Origin: JAHEEL01 sp963785245
Lineage (GTDB): Bacteria > Actinomycetota > Acidimicrobiia > Spongiisociales > UBA5794
Assembly: GCA_963785245.1 (NCBI GenBank)
Contig: CAWAUO010000016.1
Location: forward strand, 1 to 21,791
Length of the DNA: 21,791 nucleotides
Reading direction: 5' to 3'
Part shown: piece by piece, positions 8,089 through 16,258 of the stretch
Layout of the letters: the number at the start of each line of letters is the position of its first letter
Numbering within the stretch: position 1 is the stretch's first letter
Notes under the pieces: generated by a model
Told to the model about the DNA's origin: nothing
The model's database searches: none
The model's input: only the letters and a program-made list of their open reading frames with translations
Translations under genes and position numbers: made by a program

Positions 8089-8828
8089 GACACGGACTCC
8101 GGGTTGAGCCATTCGCCCCGGTTTCGGGCGACGGCGAGGCGGCTGATCATTGCGACTGAGTGTTCCATCTCGCCGACGGCCGTGCCCTGATAGGACAGCG
8201 ACCCGGTCGGGCAGACGGCGACGCACTTTCCACACCAGGTGCAGGACATCGATTCGCCCCATGGCTGGTTGAGGTCGGTGATGAGCATGGCGTCGGCGCC
8301 GTGCGAGGCGACGTCCCACACGTGGGCGCCCTCGATCTCGTCACAGACCCGGACACAGCGGGTGCAGAGGATGCAGCGGTTGGCGTCGAATACGTACTTC
8401 GGATGGCTGGCGTCGACTCTGCGCAACGGTGAGCGGTAGTCGTACCGGACGTGGTCCATGTCGCATGCCACGGCCATGTCCTGGAGTTCGCAGTTGCCGT
8501 TCGATACGCACACGGCACACACATGGTTGCCTTCGGCAAAAAGGAGTTCGAGGATTGCTTTGCGATGCGCCTTCAACCTTGGGGTCATCGTGTTGACTTC
8601 CATGCCCGGGTTGATCGGCGTTGCGCAGGCCGGCCGCATCTTGCGGTCTTCCTCGATCTCGATCATGCAGAGGCGGCAGCCGCCCCACACGGAGAGCCCT
8701 TCGACGTAGCAGAGCGAGGGGATGAAGACACTGTTGCGTCGCGCGGCCTGCAAGACGGTCTCGTCGGTGTAGGCCTTGACTTCCTCGCCGTTGAAGCTGA
8801 TGGTCGCCGACTTGCGCCGTTCACGCAT
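8085..8828 (-). CDS. hoxU: Diaphorase iron-sulfur subunit HoxU
   Basis: This 247-residue electron-transfer subunit resembles the N-terminal part of NuoG. An N-terminal [2Fe-2S] ferredoxin domain has Cys40, Cys51, Cys54 and Cys68. Next comes a His-Cys3 [4Fe-4S] site (His102, Cys104, Cys107, Cys113), then a two-cluster ferredoxin domain (Cys152, 155, 158, 162 and Cys196, 199, 202, 206). It links the flavin subunit HoxF to HoxY. The ATG at 8828 overlaps the hoxF stop by eight bases and has GAGGAGGT upstream. All cluster ligands are present and the length is usual for HoxU. Confidence 0.95.
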   Translation of the reverse strand: MRERRKSATISFNGEEVKAYTDETVLQAARRNSVFIPSLCYVEGLSVWGGCRLCMIEIEEDRKMRPACATPINPGMEVNTMTPRLKAHRKAILELLFAEGNHVCAVCVSNGNCELQDMAVACDMDHVRYDYRSPLRRVDASHPKYVFDANRCILCTRCVRVCDEIEGAHVWDVASHGADAMLITDLNQPWGESMSCTWCGKCVAVCPTGSLSYQGTAVGEMEHSVAMISRLAVARNRGEWLNPESVS

Positions 8829-10452
8829 GAGCGACCTCCTCTCCGGCGATCAGTTCTTCGTATTCGGGGCGGAAGTACTGCAGCGTGCTCAGTACCGGAC
8901 TCGGTGCGGTCTGTCCCAGGCCACAGAGGCTGGTGTCCCGAACCACGTGGCAGAGGTGCTCGAGATCGCGCATGTCCTGACGCGTCCCGGAACCTCCGGT
9001 GATCCGTTCGAGCAACTGGTGAAGTTGGACGGTGCCGGCCCGGCACGGTGAGCACTTGCCGCAACTCTCGTCCATCGAGAAGGCCATGAAGAACTTCGCA
9101 ATCTCCGGCATGCTGACGTCTTCGTCCATGACGACCAGACCGCCCGAACCCATGATCGATCCGAGGTTGCGAAGACTGTCGTAGTCCACCTTGGTGTCGA
9201 GGAACTCTGCAGAGATGCACCCGCCGGATGGTCCACCGGTCTGGGCGGCCTTGAATGCCTTCCCGTCCGGGACGCCACCGCCCATGTCTTCGACGATGTG
9301 GCGGAGCGTGATGCCCATGGGCACCTCGATGAGTCCGGTATTGACGAGGTCGCCGGCCAGCGCGAACACCTTGGTGCCGGCGTTTCCCTCGGTTCCGATT
9401 GACGAGTACCACTCGGCGCCCTTGCGCATGATCGTTGGGATGTTGGCGAGCGTCTCGACGTTGTTGATCATCGTCGGGGCGCCCCACAGGCCGCGCTCGG
9501 TCGGGAAGGGAGGGCGGAGGCGTGGGATGCCGCGCCTGCCTTCGATCGACGCCAGAAGCGCCGTCTCTTCACCGCAAACGAATGCGCCGGCCCCGATGCG
9601 GACCTCGATATCGAGACTGAAGTTGGTGTCGAGGATCTTCTTGCCGAGGAGGCGCTTGCGCCTGGCGACACTGATTGCCCGGTCAAGGCGTTCGACGGCC
9701 CGCGGGTATTCGGCGCGGACGTAGATGTAGCCCTTGGTGGCGCCGGTGGCATATGCGGCGATCGCCATGCCTTCGAGAAGGCGGTGCGGATCGTCTTCCA
9801 TCACCGTACGATCCATGTAGGCGCCGGGGTCGCCCTCGTCACCGTTGGCGACGACGTACTTTGTCTTCCCCTCAGCGGCGGCGAGGAGGGCCCACTTCGA
9901 TCCGGCGGGATAGCCGGCACCGCCACGGCCGCGGAGTCCGGACTCGCGGACGATCTCAACGACCTCTTCCGGCGCCATGCGGGTGATGACCCGTTCGAGT
10001 GCCTGGTAGCCGCGGTGGCCGACGTAGGACTCGATACGGTTCGGATCGATGACGCCGCCATTCTCGAGCACGATGCGTTCCTGGCTCGAGAAGAACGGGA
10101 TCTTGTGGTCGAGAATGTTCGTCTCGACAGGTTTGTGGTCTTTGACGTGGCTGCTGATGATGTCGACGCCGACTTCGGCGTTCACGGCCTGGTACATCGT
10201 CTCTTCGGTGCCGCGGCGGAGAACGCGGACCAGCGGTCCACGGCTGCAGAGACCCATGCATCCAGTCGGGATGAGGCGTGCCTCGAGAGCGAGATCCTCA
10301 CGCTCGATCGTCTGTTCCATGGACTGGAACGCCGCGCCGGCACCGGCCGACAGGCAGGCGGTGCTCATGCAGGCTTTCACGCGCCATGGAAAGCGGTATC
10401 GCTCGGAGAGTTCCCGCTCACTGACTTCGTGAAGATCGATTGGGGCGGCCAT
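8821..10452 (-). CDS. hoxF: Diaphorase flavin subunit HoxF (NAD-binding)
   Basis: This 543-residue subunit is a NuoF homologue that exchanges electrons with NAD(H) through FMN. Domains in order are an N-terminal thioredoxin-like [2Fe-2S] domain (Cys28, Cys33, Cys65, Cys69), the FMN/NAD site with GRGGAGYPAGSKW (175-187) and GDEGDPGAYMDR, an SLBB-like stretch, and the C-terminal [4Fe-4S] domain with SCGKCSPC (Cys464, 467, 470) and Cys510. The extra N-terminal cluster domain is typical of HoxF as opposed to complex I NuoF. The ATG at 10452 shares one base with the hoxE stop (TGATG) and has GGGAGGTGA upstream. The choice of NAD over NADP is taken from the family, not shown by sequence alone. Confidence 0.95.
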   Translation of the reverse strand: MAAPIDLHEVSERELSERYRFPWRVKACMSTACLSAGAGAAFQSMEQTIEREDLALEARLIPTGCMGLCSRGPLVRVLRRGTEETMYQAVNAEVGVDIISSHVKDHKPVETNILDHKIPFFSSQERIVLENGGVIDPNRIESYVGHRGYQALERVITRMAPEEVVEIVRESGLRGRGGAGYPAGSKWALLAAAEGKTKYVVANGDEGDPGAYMDRTVMEDDPHRLLEGMAIAAYATGATKGYIYVRAEYPRAVERLDRAISVARRKRLLGKKILDTNFSLDIEVRIGAGAFVCGEETALLASIEGRRGIPRLRPPFPTERGLWGAPTMINNVETLANIPTIMRKGAEWYSSIGTEGNAGTKVFALAGDLVNTGLIEVPMGITLRHIVEDMGGGVPDGKAFKAAQTGGPSGGCISAEFLDTKVDYDSLRNLGSIMGSGGLVVMDEDVSMPEIAKFFMAFSMDESCGKCSPCRAGTVQLHQLLERITGGSGTRQDMRDLEHLCHVVRDTSLCGLGQTAPSPVLSTLQYFRPEYEELIAGEEVAHA

Positions 10453-10988
10453 CAGGCGTCACCTCCCGTGGCGAGTGCGGCACCAACGACCTCGAGCGCC
10501 GACTCCGGTGTCTGGTGTGCGAGAACCTCTCCGTCGACGACCAGAACCGGGGCGAGGCCGCACGAGCCGATGCAGCGAGCGGTCTTGAGGGTCAACGTGC
10601 CGTCATCAGAGGTCGTCCCAACGGGGACCGAATGAGCGTCGGAGACCGAGTTCACGATGTCGTCCGCGCCCTTGACGAAACATGCCGTGCCGGTGCAGAC
10701 CGTGCAGGAGTGGTCTCCCGGCGGGTCGAAGGTGAAGAGTTGATAGAAGGTCGCGACGCCGTAGACCATGCTCGGCGGGAGCATGAGCTTTCTGGCGAGG
10801 TAGATCAGGATGTCTTCGTTCAGGTATCCAAACACGTCCTGCGCGAGGTGCAGGATCTCGATGAGTTGGTCCTGGCCGTAGCGGACGCGCTTGAGTTGCT
10901 TGTCGAGCAGGTTGAACCGGTCATCCCCGGAGGGATGCGGCTTCTCCGCCGGACGTGGGCGAGCGGTTGCCGTTGTGCTGTCAGTCAT
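10452..10988 (-). CDS. hoxE: Diaphorase subunit HoxE
   Basis: This 178-residue protein is a NuoE-type [2Fe-2S] subunit that completes the HoxEFU diaphorase. The cluster ligands are Cys98 and Cys103 (VCTGTACFVKGA) and Cys139 and Cys143 (ARCIGSCGLAP); Cys95 is an additional cysteine. HoxE is found in five-subunit HoxEFUYH enzymes and is absent from simple HoxFUYH ones, so this is the longer type. The ATG at 10988 (GGAGA ten bases upstream) is preferred to the ATG at 11012. It is the first gene of the operon, after a 144-base gap (10989-11132) that should hold the hox promoter; no convincing -35/-10 pair could be named there. Confidence 0.94.
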   Translation of the reverse strand: MTDSTTATARPRPAEKPHPSGDDRFNLLDKQLKRVRYGQDQLIEILHLAQDVFGYLNEDILIYLARKLMLPPSMVYGVATFYQLFTFDPPGDHSCTVCTGTACFVKGADDIVNSVSDAHSVPVGTTSDDGTLTLKTARCIGSCGLAPVLVVDGEVLAHQTPESALEVVGAALATGGDA

Positions 10989-11132
10989 CGTTCCCCGTCT
11001 CCGTATCGCCATACCTTGTCTGGACGCATGAGTTGGGGGTAGGGGCCAATGGCACGATCACTGTGGGAAGAAGGACTCTGGGGGCAGCCCGTGCCGATGA
11101 GGTGAGACCAACTCTTGCTGTTAGCTGGTAGC

Positions 11133-13559
11133 TCAAACCACCACATCAACGACGACGACCGCTCCCGGCTCGGCGTACGGCACCAGGGTGCCGTCGTGGG
11201 CCGATCCATCCACCGTGAGCCTCGGCGATCCGTCTCCGGTGCCGTTGGCGATGTTGACGCGGTACTCGGCGCCGCGGCAGTGCCGCATGAAGTGGAGTTC
11301 ATCCAACTCGGCGGCGAGGCACGGCTCGACCCGAAGTCCGCCGAGTTCCGGGCGCACGCCGATGATGTGCTGGGTGATCGCGACCCAGTTCCACGCCGCG
11401 GTGCCCGTCAACCAGGAGTTCTTCGCCTCCCCGTATCGCGGCGCGTCGCGCCCGGCGATCGTCTGGGCATAGACGTACGGCTCGGTGCGGTGCACATCAG
11501 CGATTGCTTCGCGGTAGGCCGGTGCGATCTTCTTCCAGTACTCGTAGGCCTCTTCGGCCCTCCCGAGGCGGGTCGCGGCGATCATCACCCAGGGGTTGGT
11601 ATGGCAGAAGACGCTGGCGTTCTCCTTGTACCCAGGCGGGTAGGTGGTGATCTCGCCCAACTCGACCCGGAATCGGGTGAACGCCGGTTGGAGCAGCAGG
11701 ATGCCGTGGTCGGAATTCAGAAGGGCATTGACCGAGTCGATGGCCTGGTCGGCGTGAGACGTCTCGGCACCGATGCCGGCCATCGCACACATGCCTTGGG
11801 GCTCAATGAAGATCTGACCCTCATCGTTCTGCGCAGATCCGACCTTGTCCCCGAAATGGTCGTAGGCCCTGAGGAACCAGGATCCGTCCCATCCGTGTTC
11901 GAGGACGGTGTCCCCCATCTCGGCGATCTGCTCTCTCGCCGTGGTCGCCACGTCGCCGAGACCGAGCGCCTCGAGGAGATCGGCGTACTGCTCTCCGGCA
12001 TGGACGAACAGGCCGGCGATGAAGATCGACTCGGCTGTCCGACCGTCCTGGGTCTCCATTGTCTGGAACGACTCGCCCGGTTCGGTGGAGAACACGTTGA
12101 GGTTCAGGCAGTCGTTCCAGTCGGCCCGACCGATGAGCGGTAGACCGTGCGGGCCGCGGTTGGCGAGCACGTGCTGGAACGAGCGGGCGAGGTGTTCCAG
12201 GAGCGGTGCCGCGTCCTCCGGGTCGTTGTCGAACGGGACGACCTCCTCGAGGATCTTCAGGTCGCCGGTCTCCCTGACGTACGCAGCGGTCCCCTCGATG
12301 AGCCAGAGTGGGTCGTCGTTGAATCCGCCGCCGACGCTTTCGTTGCCTCGCTTGGTGAGCGGCTGATACTGGTGATAGGCGCTCCCGTCCGGGAGTTGGG
12401 TCGCAGCGACATCGAGGATGCGCTCCCTGGCCCGTTCGGGGATCAGGTGCACGAACCCGAGGAGGTCCTGAGCGGAGTCGCGGAATCCCATGCCGCGTCC
12501 CAGTCCGGACTCGAAGTAGGAGGCGCTTCGCGACATGTTGAACGTGACCATGCACTGATAGGGATTCCAGATGTTGATCATCCGGTCGAGGCGCGGGTCG
12601 CCGCTCGATACCGCGGTGGTCGCGAGGAGTTCGCTCCAGTAGTCCCTCAGGTCGGCGAGCGCTGCATCAACGGATGCCGATGTCGAGAACCGTGCGAGGA
12701 GTTCCTCGGCCTTCGTCTTGTTGATGATCCCGGGCGATTCCCACTTATCGTCTTCGGCGTTCTCGATGTAGCCCAGGACGAACACCAGGTCCCGCTGCTC
12801 GCCGGGCGCCAGTTCGATATCCACTTGATGTGACCCGACGGGCGACCATCCGCTCGCGACGGAATTGCGGCTCTTGCCCGCGACCACGGCGTCGGGGGCA
12901 GCCCAGTTGTTGCGGAGGCCGAAGAAACGCTCCCGGTCGGTGTCGAATCCCTGGATTGGGGCGTTGACGCCGTAGACCGCGTAGTGGTTGCGGCGTTCGC
13001 GGTACTCCGTCTTGTGGTAGATGGCGCTGCCTTCGACCTCGACCTCGCCGAGCGAGAGATTCCTCTGGTAGTTGGTGGAGTCATCGGCGGCGTTCCAGAG
13101 GCAGAATTCAGCGAGTGAGAACAGGTGGAACGACCGGGCCGCGTCCGTGGTGTTGGTGAGACGAATCCGATGGACTTCGGCCGTGGCACCAAGCGGAACG
13201 ACGAACGTGACCTCGCAGCGGACGCCGTTGCGTTCCCCGGTGATCGACGTGTAGGACATGCCGTGGCGTGCCTCGAACTGGTCGAGGTCGGCGCCGACCG
13301 GCGACCACGTCGGGGACCAGATGTCGCCGTCGTCATTGATGTAGTAGCAGCGGCCGCCGGCATCGGTCGGCACGTTGTTGTAGCGCCACCGGGTGAGTCG
13401 GCGCATGAGGGCGTCGCGATAGAACGTGTAGCCGCCACCGGTATGAGAGATCAGTCCGAAGAACTCCTCGGTTCCCAGGTAGTTGATCCACGGGTACGGG
13501 GTATGCGGCGTGGTGATGACGTACTCGCGGGCGTCATCGTCGAAGTATCCGAATGACAT
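11133..13559 (-). CDS. Cellobiose phosphorylase (GH94)
   Basis: This 808-residue cytoplasmic enzyme should convert cellobiose and phosphate to alpha-glucose-1-phosphate and glucose, saving one ATP compared with hydrolysis. The N-terminus (FGYFDD, YVITTPHTPYPWINYLG), YRYNNVP-like RWRYNNVP, ESGLGRGMGFRDS and the DWND motif (about residues 480-483), which carries the catalytic Asp, all match GH94 cellobiose phosphorylases. The length of about 810 residues also fits them better than the longer cellodextrin phosphorylases. Chitobiose phosphorylase is the main alternative. The frame opens with GTG at 13577, but ATG at 13559 gives the family N-terminus. No signal peptide is seen. It lies between ppk2 and hoxE on the same strand; no cellobiose transporter or cellulase is nearby. 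Confidence 0.87.
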   Translation of the reverse strand: MSFGYFDDDAREYVITTPHTPYPWINYLGTEEFFGLISHTGGGYTFYRDALMRRLTRWRYNNVPTDAGGRCYYINDDGDIWSPTWSPVGADLDQFEARHGMSYTSITGERNGVRCEVTFVVPLGATAEVHRIRLTNTTDAARSFHLFSLAEFCLWNAADDSTNYQRNLSLGEVEVEGSAIYHKTEYRERRNHYAVYGVNAPIQGFDTDRERFFGLRNNWAAPDAVVAGKSRNSVASGWSPVGSHQVDIELAPGEQRDLVFVLGYIENAEDDKWESPGIINKTKAEELLARFSTSASVDAALADLRDYWSELLATTAVSSGDPRLDRMINIWNPYQCMVTFNMSRSASYFESGLGRGMGFRDSAQDLLGFVHLIPERARERILDVAATQLPDGSAYHQYQPLTKRGNESVGGGFNDDPLWLIEGTAAYVRETGDLKILEEVVPFDNDPEDAAPLLEHLARSFQHVLANRGPHGLPLIGRADWNDCLNLNVFSTEPGESFQTMETQDGRTAESIFIAGLFVHAGEQYADLLEALGLGDVATTAREQIAEMGDTVLEHGWDGSWFLRAYDHFGDKVGSAQNDEGQIFIEPQGMCAMAGIGAETSHADQAIDSVNALLNSDHGILLLQPAFTRFRVELGEITTYPPGYKENASVFCHTNPWVMIAATRLGRAEEAYEYWKKIAPAYREAIADVHRTEPYVYAQTIAGRDAPRYGEAKNSWLTGTAAWNWVAITQHIIGVRPELGGLRVEPCLAAELDELHFMRHCRGAEYRVNIANGTGDGSPRLTVDGSAHDGTLVPYAEPGAVVVVDVVV

Positions 13560-13605
13560 GATTCTGAACGGCTCCACGGGCGGGGGCGCGCAAGCGTATC
13601 AGAGT

Positions 13606-13621
13606 GGAATCACCGGATTCC
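13606..13621 (-). other. Small hairpin between ppk2 and the phosphorylase gene
   Basis: GGAATC-ACCG-GATTCC forms a six-base-pair stem ten bases after the ppk2 stop, in a 71-base gap. It lacks a T run and may weaken or separate the two transcripts, or may be chance. Confidence 0.3.
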
Positions 13622-13630
13622 CGCTGCCGC

Positions 13631-14467
13631 TCAGTAGTTGTCGGGTACGAACGTCTGCTCGCCGATGGGCGGCCTGATGTACCCGCTGTCGTCCTGGCGG
13701 GGCGGCAGTTGGATCGGTCCGAGCGTACGGTCTTCGTACGGGATCATGGTCAGCAGATGGCTGATGCAGTTGAGCCGTGCCCGCTTCTTGTCCTCGGCGT
13801 CGACGACGTACCACGGCGCCTGCTTGATATCCGTGTGGTCGAACAGGATGTCCTTCGCTTTGGAGAAGTCGACCCAGCGGGCCCGCGACTCGAGGTCCAT
13901 GGGGCTGAGCTTCCACCGCTTGGTCGTGTCGTCGATCCGAGCCTGGAAGCGGCGCTCCTGCTCTTCATCGCTCACCGAGAACCAGTACTTGATGAGGAGA
14001 ATCCCGCTGCGGACGAGCATGCGCTCAAACTCGGGACACGAGCGGAGGAACTCCGTGTATTCGTCCTGTGTGCAGAATCCCATGACCGGTTCGACCAGCC
14101 CGCGGTTGTACCAGGAGCGGTCGAAGAGAACCATCTCTCCTGCGGCCGGCAGGTAGTTGACGTAGCGCTGGAACCACCACTGCGTCTTCTCGCGTTCCGT
14201 CGCCGTTCCGAGCGCCTCGACGCGACAGATGCGGGGGTTGAGCCGCTCGGTGATCCGCTTGATCACGCCGCCCTTGCCGGCCGCATCCCGTCCCTCGAAG
14301 ATCACGACAACCTTGAGGCCCTCCTCTTTGACGTAACTCTGGAGCTTCACGAGTTCGGTCTGAAGCCGCTCGAGTTCCGCTTCGTAGACCTTCTTGGGGA
14401 GCTTGGGCTTCTTGTTGCTGTCCACCGGTTCAATCGTGTTGAATACCGAGTCAGCTGAATCTGTCAT
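13631..14467 (-). CDS. ppk2: Polyphosphate kinase 2, class I
   Basis: This 278-residue soluble kinase transfers phosphate between polyphosphate and nucleoside diphosphates; class I enzymes mostly act to make ATP or GTP from polyphosphate. The Walker A region FEGRDAAGKGG (57-67), the Walker B/lid region LFDRSWYNR and the KYWFSVSDEEQERRF and KRWKLSPMDL stretches are all PPK2 hallmarks. Length and single-domain form fit class I. The ATG at 14467 has AAGGGG five bases upstream. A short lysine-rich segment precedes the kinase domain. The gene is divergent from the membrane protein at 14596 and lies upstream of the phosphorylase and hox genes on one strand. The preferred direction and nucleotide cannot be read from the sequence. 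Confidence 0.92.
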   Translation of the reverse strand: MTDSADSVFNTIEPVDSNKKPKLPKKVYEAELERLQTELVKLQSYVKEEGLKVVVIFEGRDAAGKGGVIKRITERLNPRICRVEALGTATEREKTQWWFQRYVNYLPAAGEMVLFDRSWYNRGLVEPVMGFCTQDEYTEFLRSCPEFERMLVRSGILLIKYWFSVSDEEQERRFQARIDDTTKRWKLSPMDLESRARWVDFSKAKDILFDHTDIKQAPWYVVDAEDKKRARLNCISHLLTMIPYEDRTLGPIQLPPRQDDSGYIRPPIGEQTFVPDNY

Positions 14468-14497
14468 GTGAACCCCTTGAGGTGCCTGCGTGTGACC

Positions 14498-14513
14498 CGC
14501 ACGATACCGTGCG
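14498..14513. promoter_or_regulatory. Inverted repeat in the ppk2 divergent region
   Basis: CGCACG-ATAC-CGTGCG is a perfect six-base inverted repeat about 30 bases upstream of the ppk2 start, in a suitable place for an operator of ppk2 or of the divergent membrane-protein gene. No bound protein is known. Confidence 0.3.
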
Positions 14514-14567
14514 CGATCGGTGCCTGCGCCCGGTCAATCGACTCGGCCGTCCGCCGCCGGCCAACGG

Positions 14568-14573
14568 TAGGAT
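14568..14573 (+). promoter_or_regulatory. Possible -10 box before the membrane protein gene
   Basis: TAGGAT, a common high-GC actinobacterial -10 form, lies 22 bases before the ATG at 14596. A similar TAGGGT at 16062-16067 lies 29 bases before the small gene at 16097. No clear -35 box accompanies either. Confidence 0.3.
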
Positions 14574-14595
14574 CTGGCGTGAAGGAGATCACCAC

Positions 14596-16008
14596 ATGAG
14601 CACCGACGAGACCATGGCGACGCCCGGTAGCCCCGGATCCGAAACACCGTCCGACGACGATGTCGTAGCGGCGGAGGTTGAACTCGTCGACCTCGAGGAT
14701 CTGGCGACTCTCCAGTCCGAGAACGAGGAATTGCGGCGACAACTGGCAGCTCAGCCAGCGTCCAAGAAGACGAAGCCGAAATCAACGGCGAATCCGTGGT
14801 GGAGGAAGGCCGTCGTCGGGCTGCTGGTGGTGCTGGCGATCGTTGCGATGGTGGCATCGGTCAGCGTCGTGTGGGCAAAGGCCACGATTCAGAACGAGGA
14901 CCAGTTTGTTGCGACGTTGGAGCCGCTTCCACAGGAGGAGTCGGTGGCCTCGGTCATTGCCGTTCTTGTTGCCGATGGGATCGTTGAGGCGGCCGATGTC
15001 GAGGTTTGGGTTCAGGGAAACCTCCCCGACGGCTTGAAGTTCCTTTCTGCTCCGCTGACGGAATCGATCACGGCTGTGGTTGCCGGAGCGGCGAACGAGA
15101 TCATCGTTTCGGATCCTTTCGGCGAGGTCTGGTCGGGAGCGCTGCGTGTGACCCACAGGGCTGCGAGTGCAGTTGTCTCCGGCAACGGCAGCGCTCTGGA
15201 GTCCGAAGGCGGTGTGGTCTCGATCAACCTCGACGAGATCGCCGGGGTCGTGATCGAGAAGGTTGAAGCTACCGGACTCGAATTGCCTGACACCGAGCTG
15301 CAACTCGGCTCGGTCGTGGTGTACGAAGACCAACAGCTCGCTGCTGTCCAATCGTTGGCTCAGGCGATCGATACGCTCGGGTGGTTCCTCCCGCTCCTGG
15401 CCCTGTTGTTCATTGCAGCTGCCATCTGGATCTCCCGTGACCGCAGGAGGACCACGGCGTACCTCGGCTTCGGCACCGCCATCGGCTTGGTCGTGACCCT
15501 CATCGGGCTGCGCTATGGACGCAACTCCGTGGTGAATGCGATCGAGGACGTAACCAAGCAGGAGGCGGCCGGCGCAGCCTGGGATCTGGTCTTGAATCGG
15601 CTCCTGCAGATGATGTGGGCGGGCCTGATCCTTGGGTTGATTGTCGGCATCATCGCCTGGGCTATGGGGCCGTCGTCCCGGGCCGTGAACTTCCGTACCT
15701 GGGTATCGGGCACCATCCAGCGATGGCGACAACCTGCCGAAGACCGACCCAACTTCTTGACGGACTTCGTCGCTGAGTGGAAGGCCACGATCGAGGTTGT
15801 TGCCGTGGTGATCGGGCTCGGCTTCATTCTCTTCGGACCGCCGCCGACCGGATTCTCTGTGCTACTGACGGCCGTCATCGTGCTCGCCGTCATCGTTGTC
15901 GCCGAGGTTCTTGCGGCTCCGAAGCCCAAAGCCGTCGCACCCGCGGCAGAGGGAGAAGAGGTCGTGGAGGTTGTAGACGTCGTGGAGGAGGAGACAACCT
16001 CCAGCTAG
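14596..16008 (+). CDS. Uncharacterised multi-pass membrane protein with coiled coil and acidic tail
   Basis: I do not recognise the 470-residue product. It starts with an acidic region (1-35) and a short predicted coiled coil (about 33-52), then a lysine-rich stretch and a first membrane helix (about 71-95). A domain of about 165 residues follows (96-260), probably outside the cell, then helices near 262-280, 287-307, 336-357 and two between 398 and 440, and finally a strongly acidic tail (452-468) on the probable cytoplasmic side. The overall layout recalls uncharacterised actinobacterial membrane proteins. ATG at 14596 is chosen because AAGGAG lies eight bases upstream; the frame is open further 5' but without such a site. 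A role in envelope organisation is only a guess. Confidence 0.8.
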   Translation: MSTDETMATPGSPGSETPSDDDVVAAEVELVDLEDLATLQSENEELRRQLAAQPASKKTKPKSTANPWWRKAVVGLLVVLAIVAMVASVSVVWAKATIQNEDQFVATLEPLPQEESVASVIAVLVADGIVEAADVEVWVQGNLPDGLKFLSAPLTESITAVVAGAANEIIVSDPFGEVWSGALRVTHRAASAVVSGNGSALESEGGVVSINLDEIAGVVIEKVEATGLELPDTELQLGSVVVYEDQQLAAVQSLAQAIDTLGWFLPLLALLFIAAAIWISRDRRRTTAYLGFGTAIGLVVTLIGLRYGRNSVVNAIEDVTKQEAAGAAWDLVLNRLLQMMWAGLILGLIVGIIAWAMGPSSRAVNFRTWVSGTIQRWRQPAEDRPNFLTDFVAEWKATIEVVAVVIGLGFILFGPPPTGFSVLLTAVIVLAVIVVAEVLAAPKPKAVAPAAEGEEVVEVVDVVEEETTSS

Positions 16009-16096
16009 GCGTCAGTGCGCTCGAAGATGGCCGGCCCCTTCGCTGTGCGGCGAGTTCGGGGTAGGGTCGCCGATCATCGATCGAGACGGAGGCGCC

Positions 16097-16246
16097 ATGC
16101 AGAATTCAGTGTTCGGGCGCCTCGCCGTCTTCGTGCTCGTGCTCCTGGTGCTGAAGTTCTTCTTCGGCTGGAACATCTCGATCATCGGGAGCGTCCTGCT
16201 CACGATCGGCCTGTCTCTCGTCTTCGGGATGATGAACCGCCGCTGA
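16097..16246 (+). CDS. Small hydrophobic membrane protein, 49 residues
   Basis: This short gene encodes a 49-residue protein that is almost entirely hydrophobic, with two helix-length segments (about 6-24 and 27-45) split by GWN and ending in MMNRR. The ATG has GGAGG four bases upstream, and a TAGGGT -10-like box lies 29 bases before it. It follows the large membrane protein by 88 bases on the same strand and ends 12 bases from the stop of the convergent permease. It matches no family that I recognise. The ribosome site and clean membrane profile argue that it is real. Confidence 0.6.
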   Translation: MQNSVFGRLAVFVLVLLVLKFFFGWNISIIGSVLLTIGLSLVFGMMNRR

Positions 16247-16258
16247 GGCCGGTCCAGG

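Noticed and set aside
8089..8319. N-terminal extension of HoxY
   Set aside because: Arg-rich sequence antisense in character and lying over hoxU; the ATG at 8088 has the usual ATGA overlap and family N-terminus.
10989..11132. DosR- or FNR-like box upstream of hoxE
   Set aside because: I searched by eye for the matching palindromes, since hydrogenase and phosphorylase genes could be hypoxia controlled; only poor half-site matches were found.
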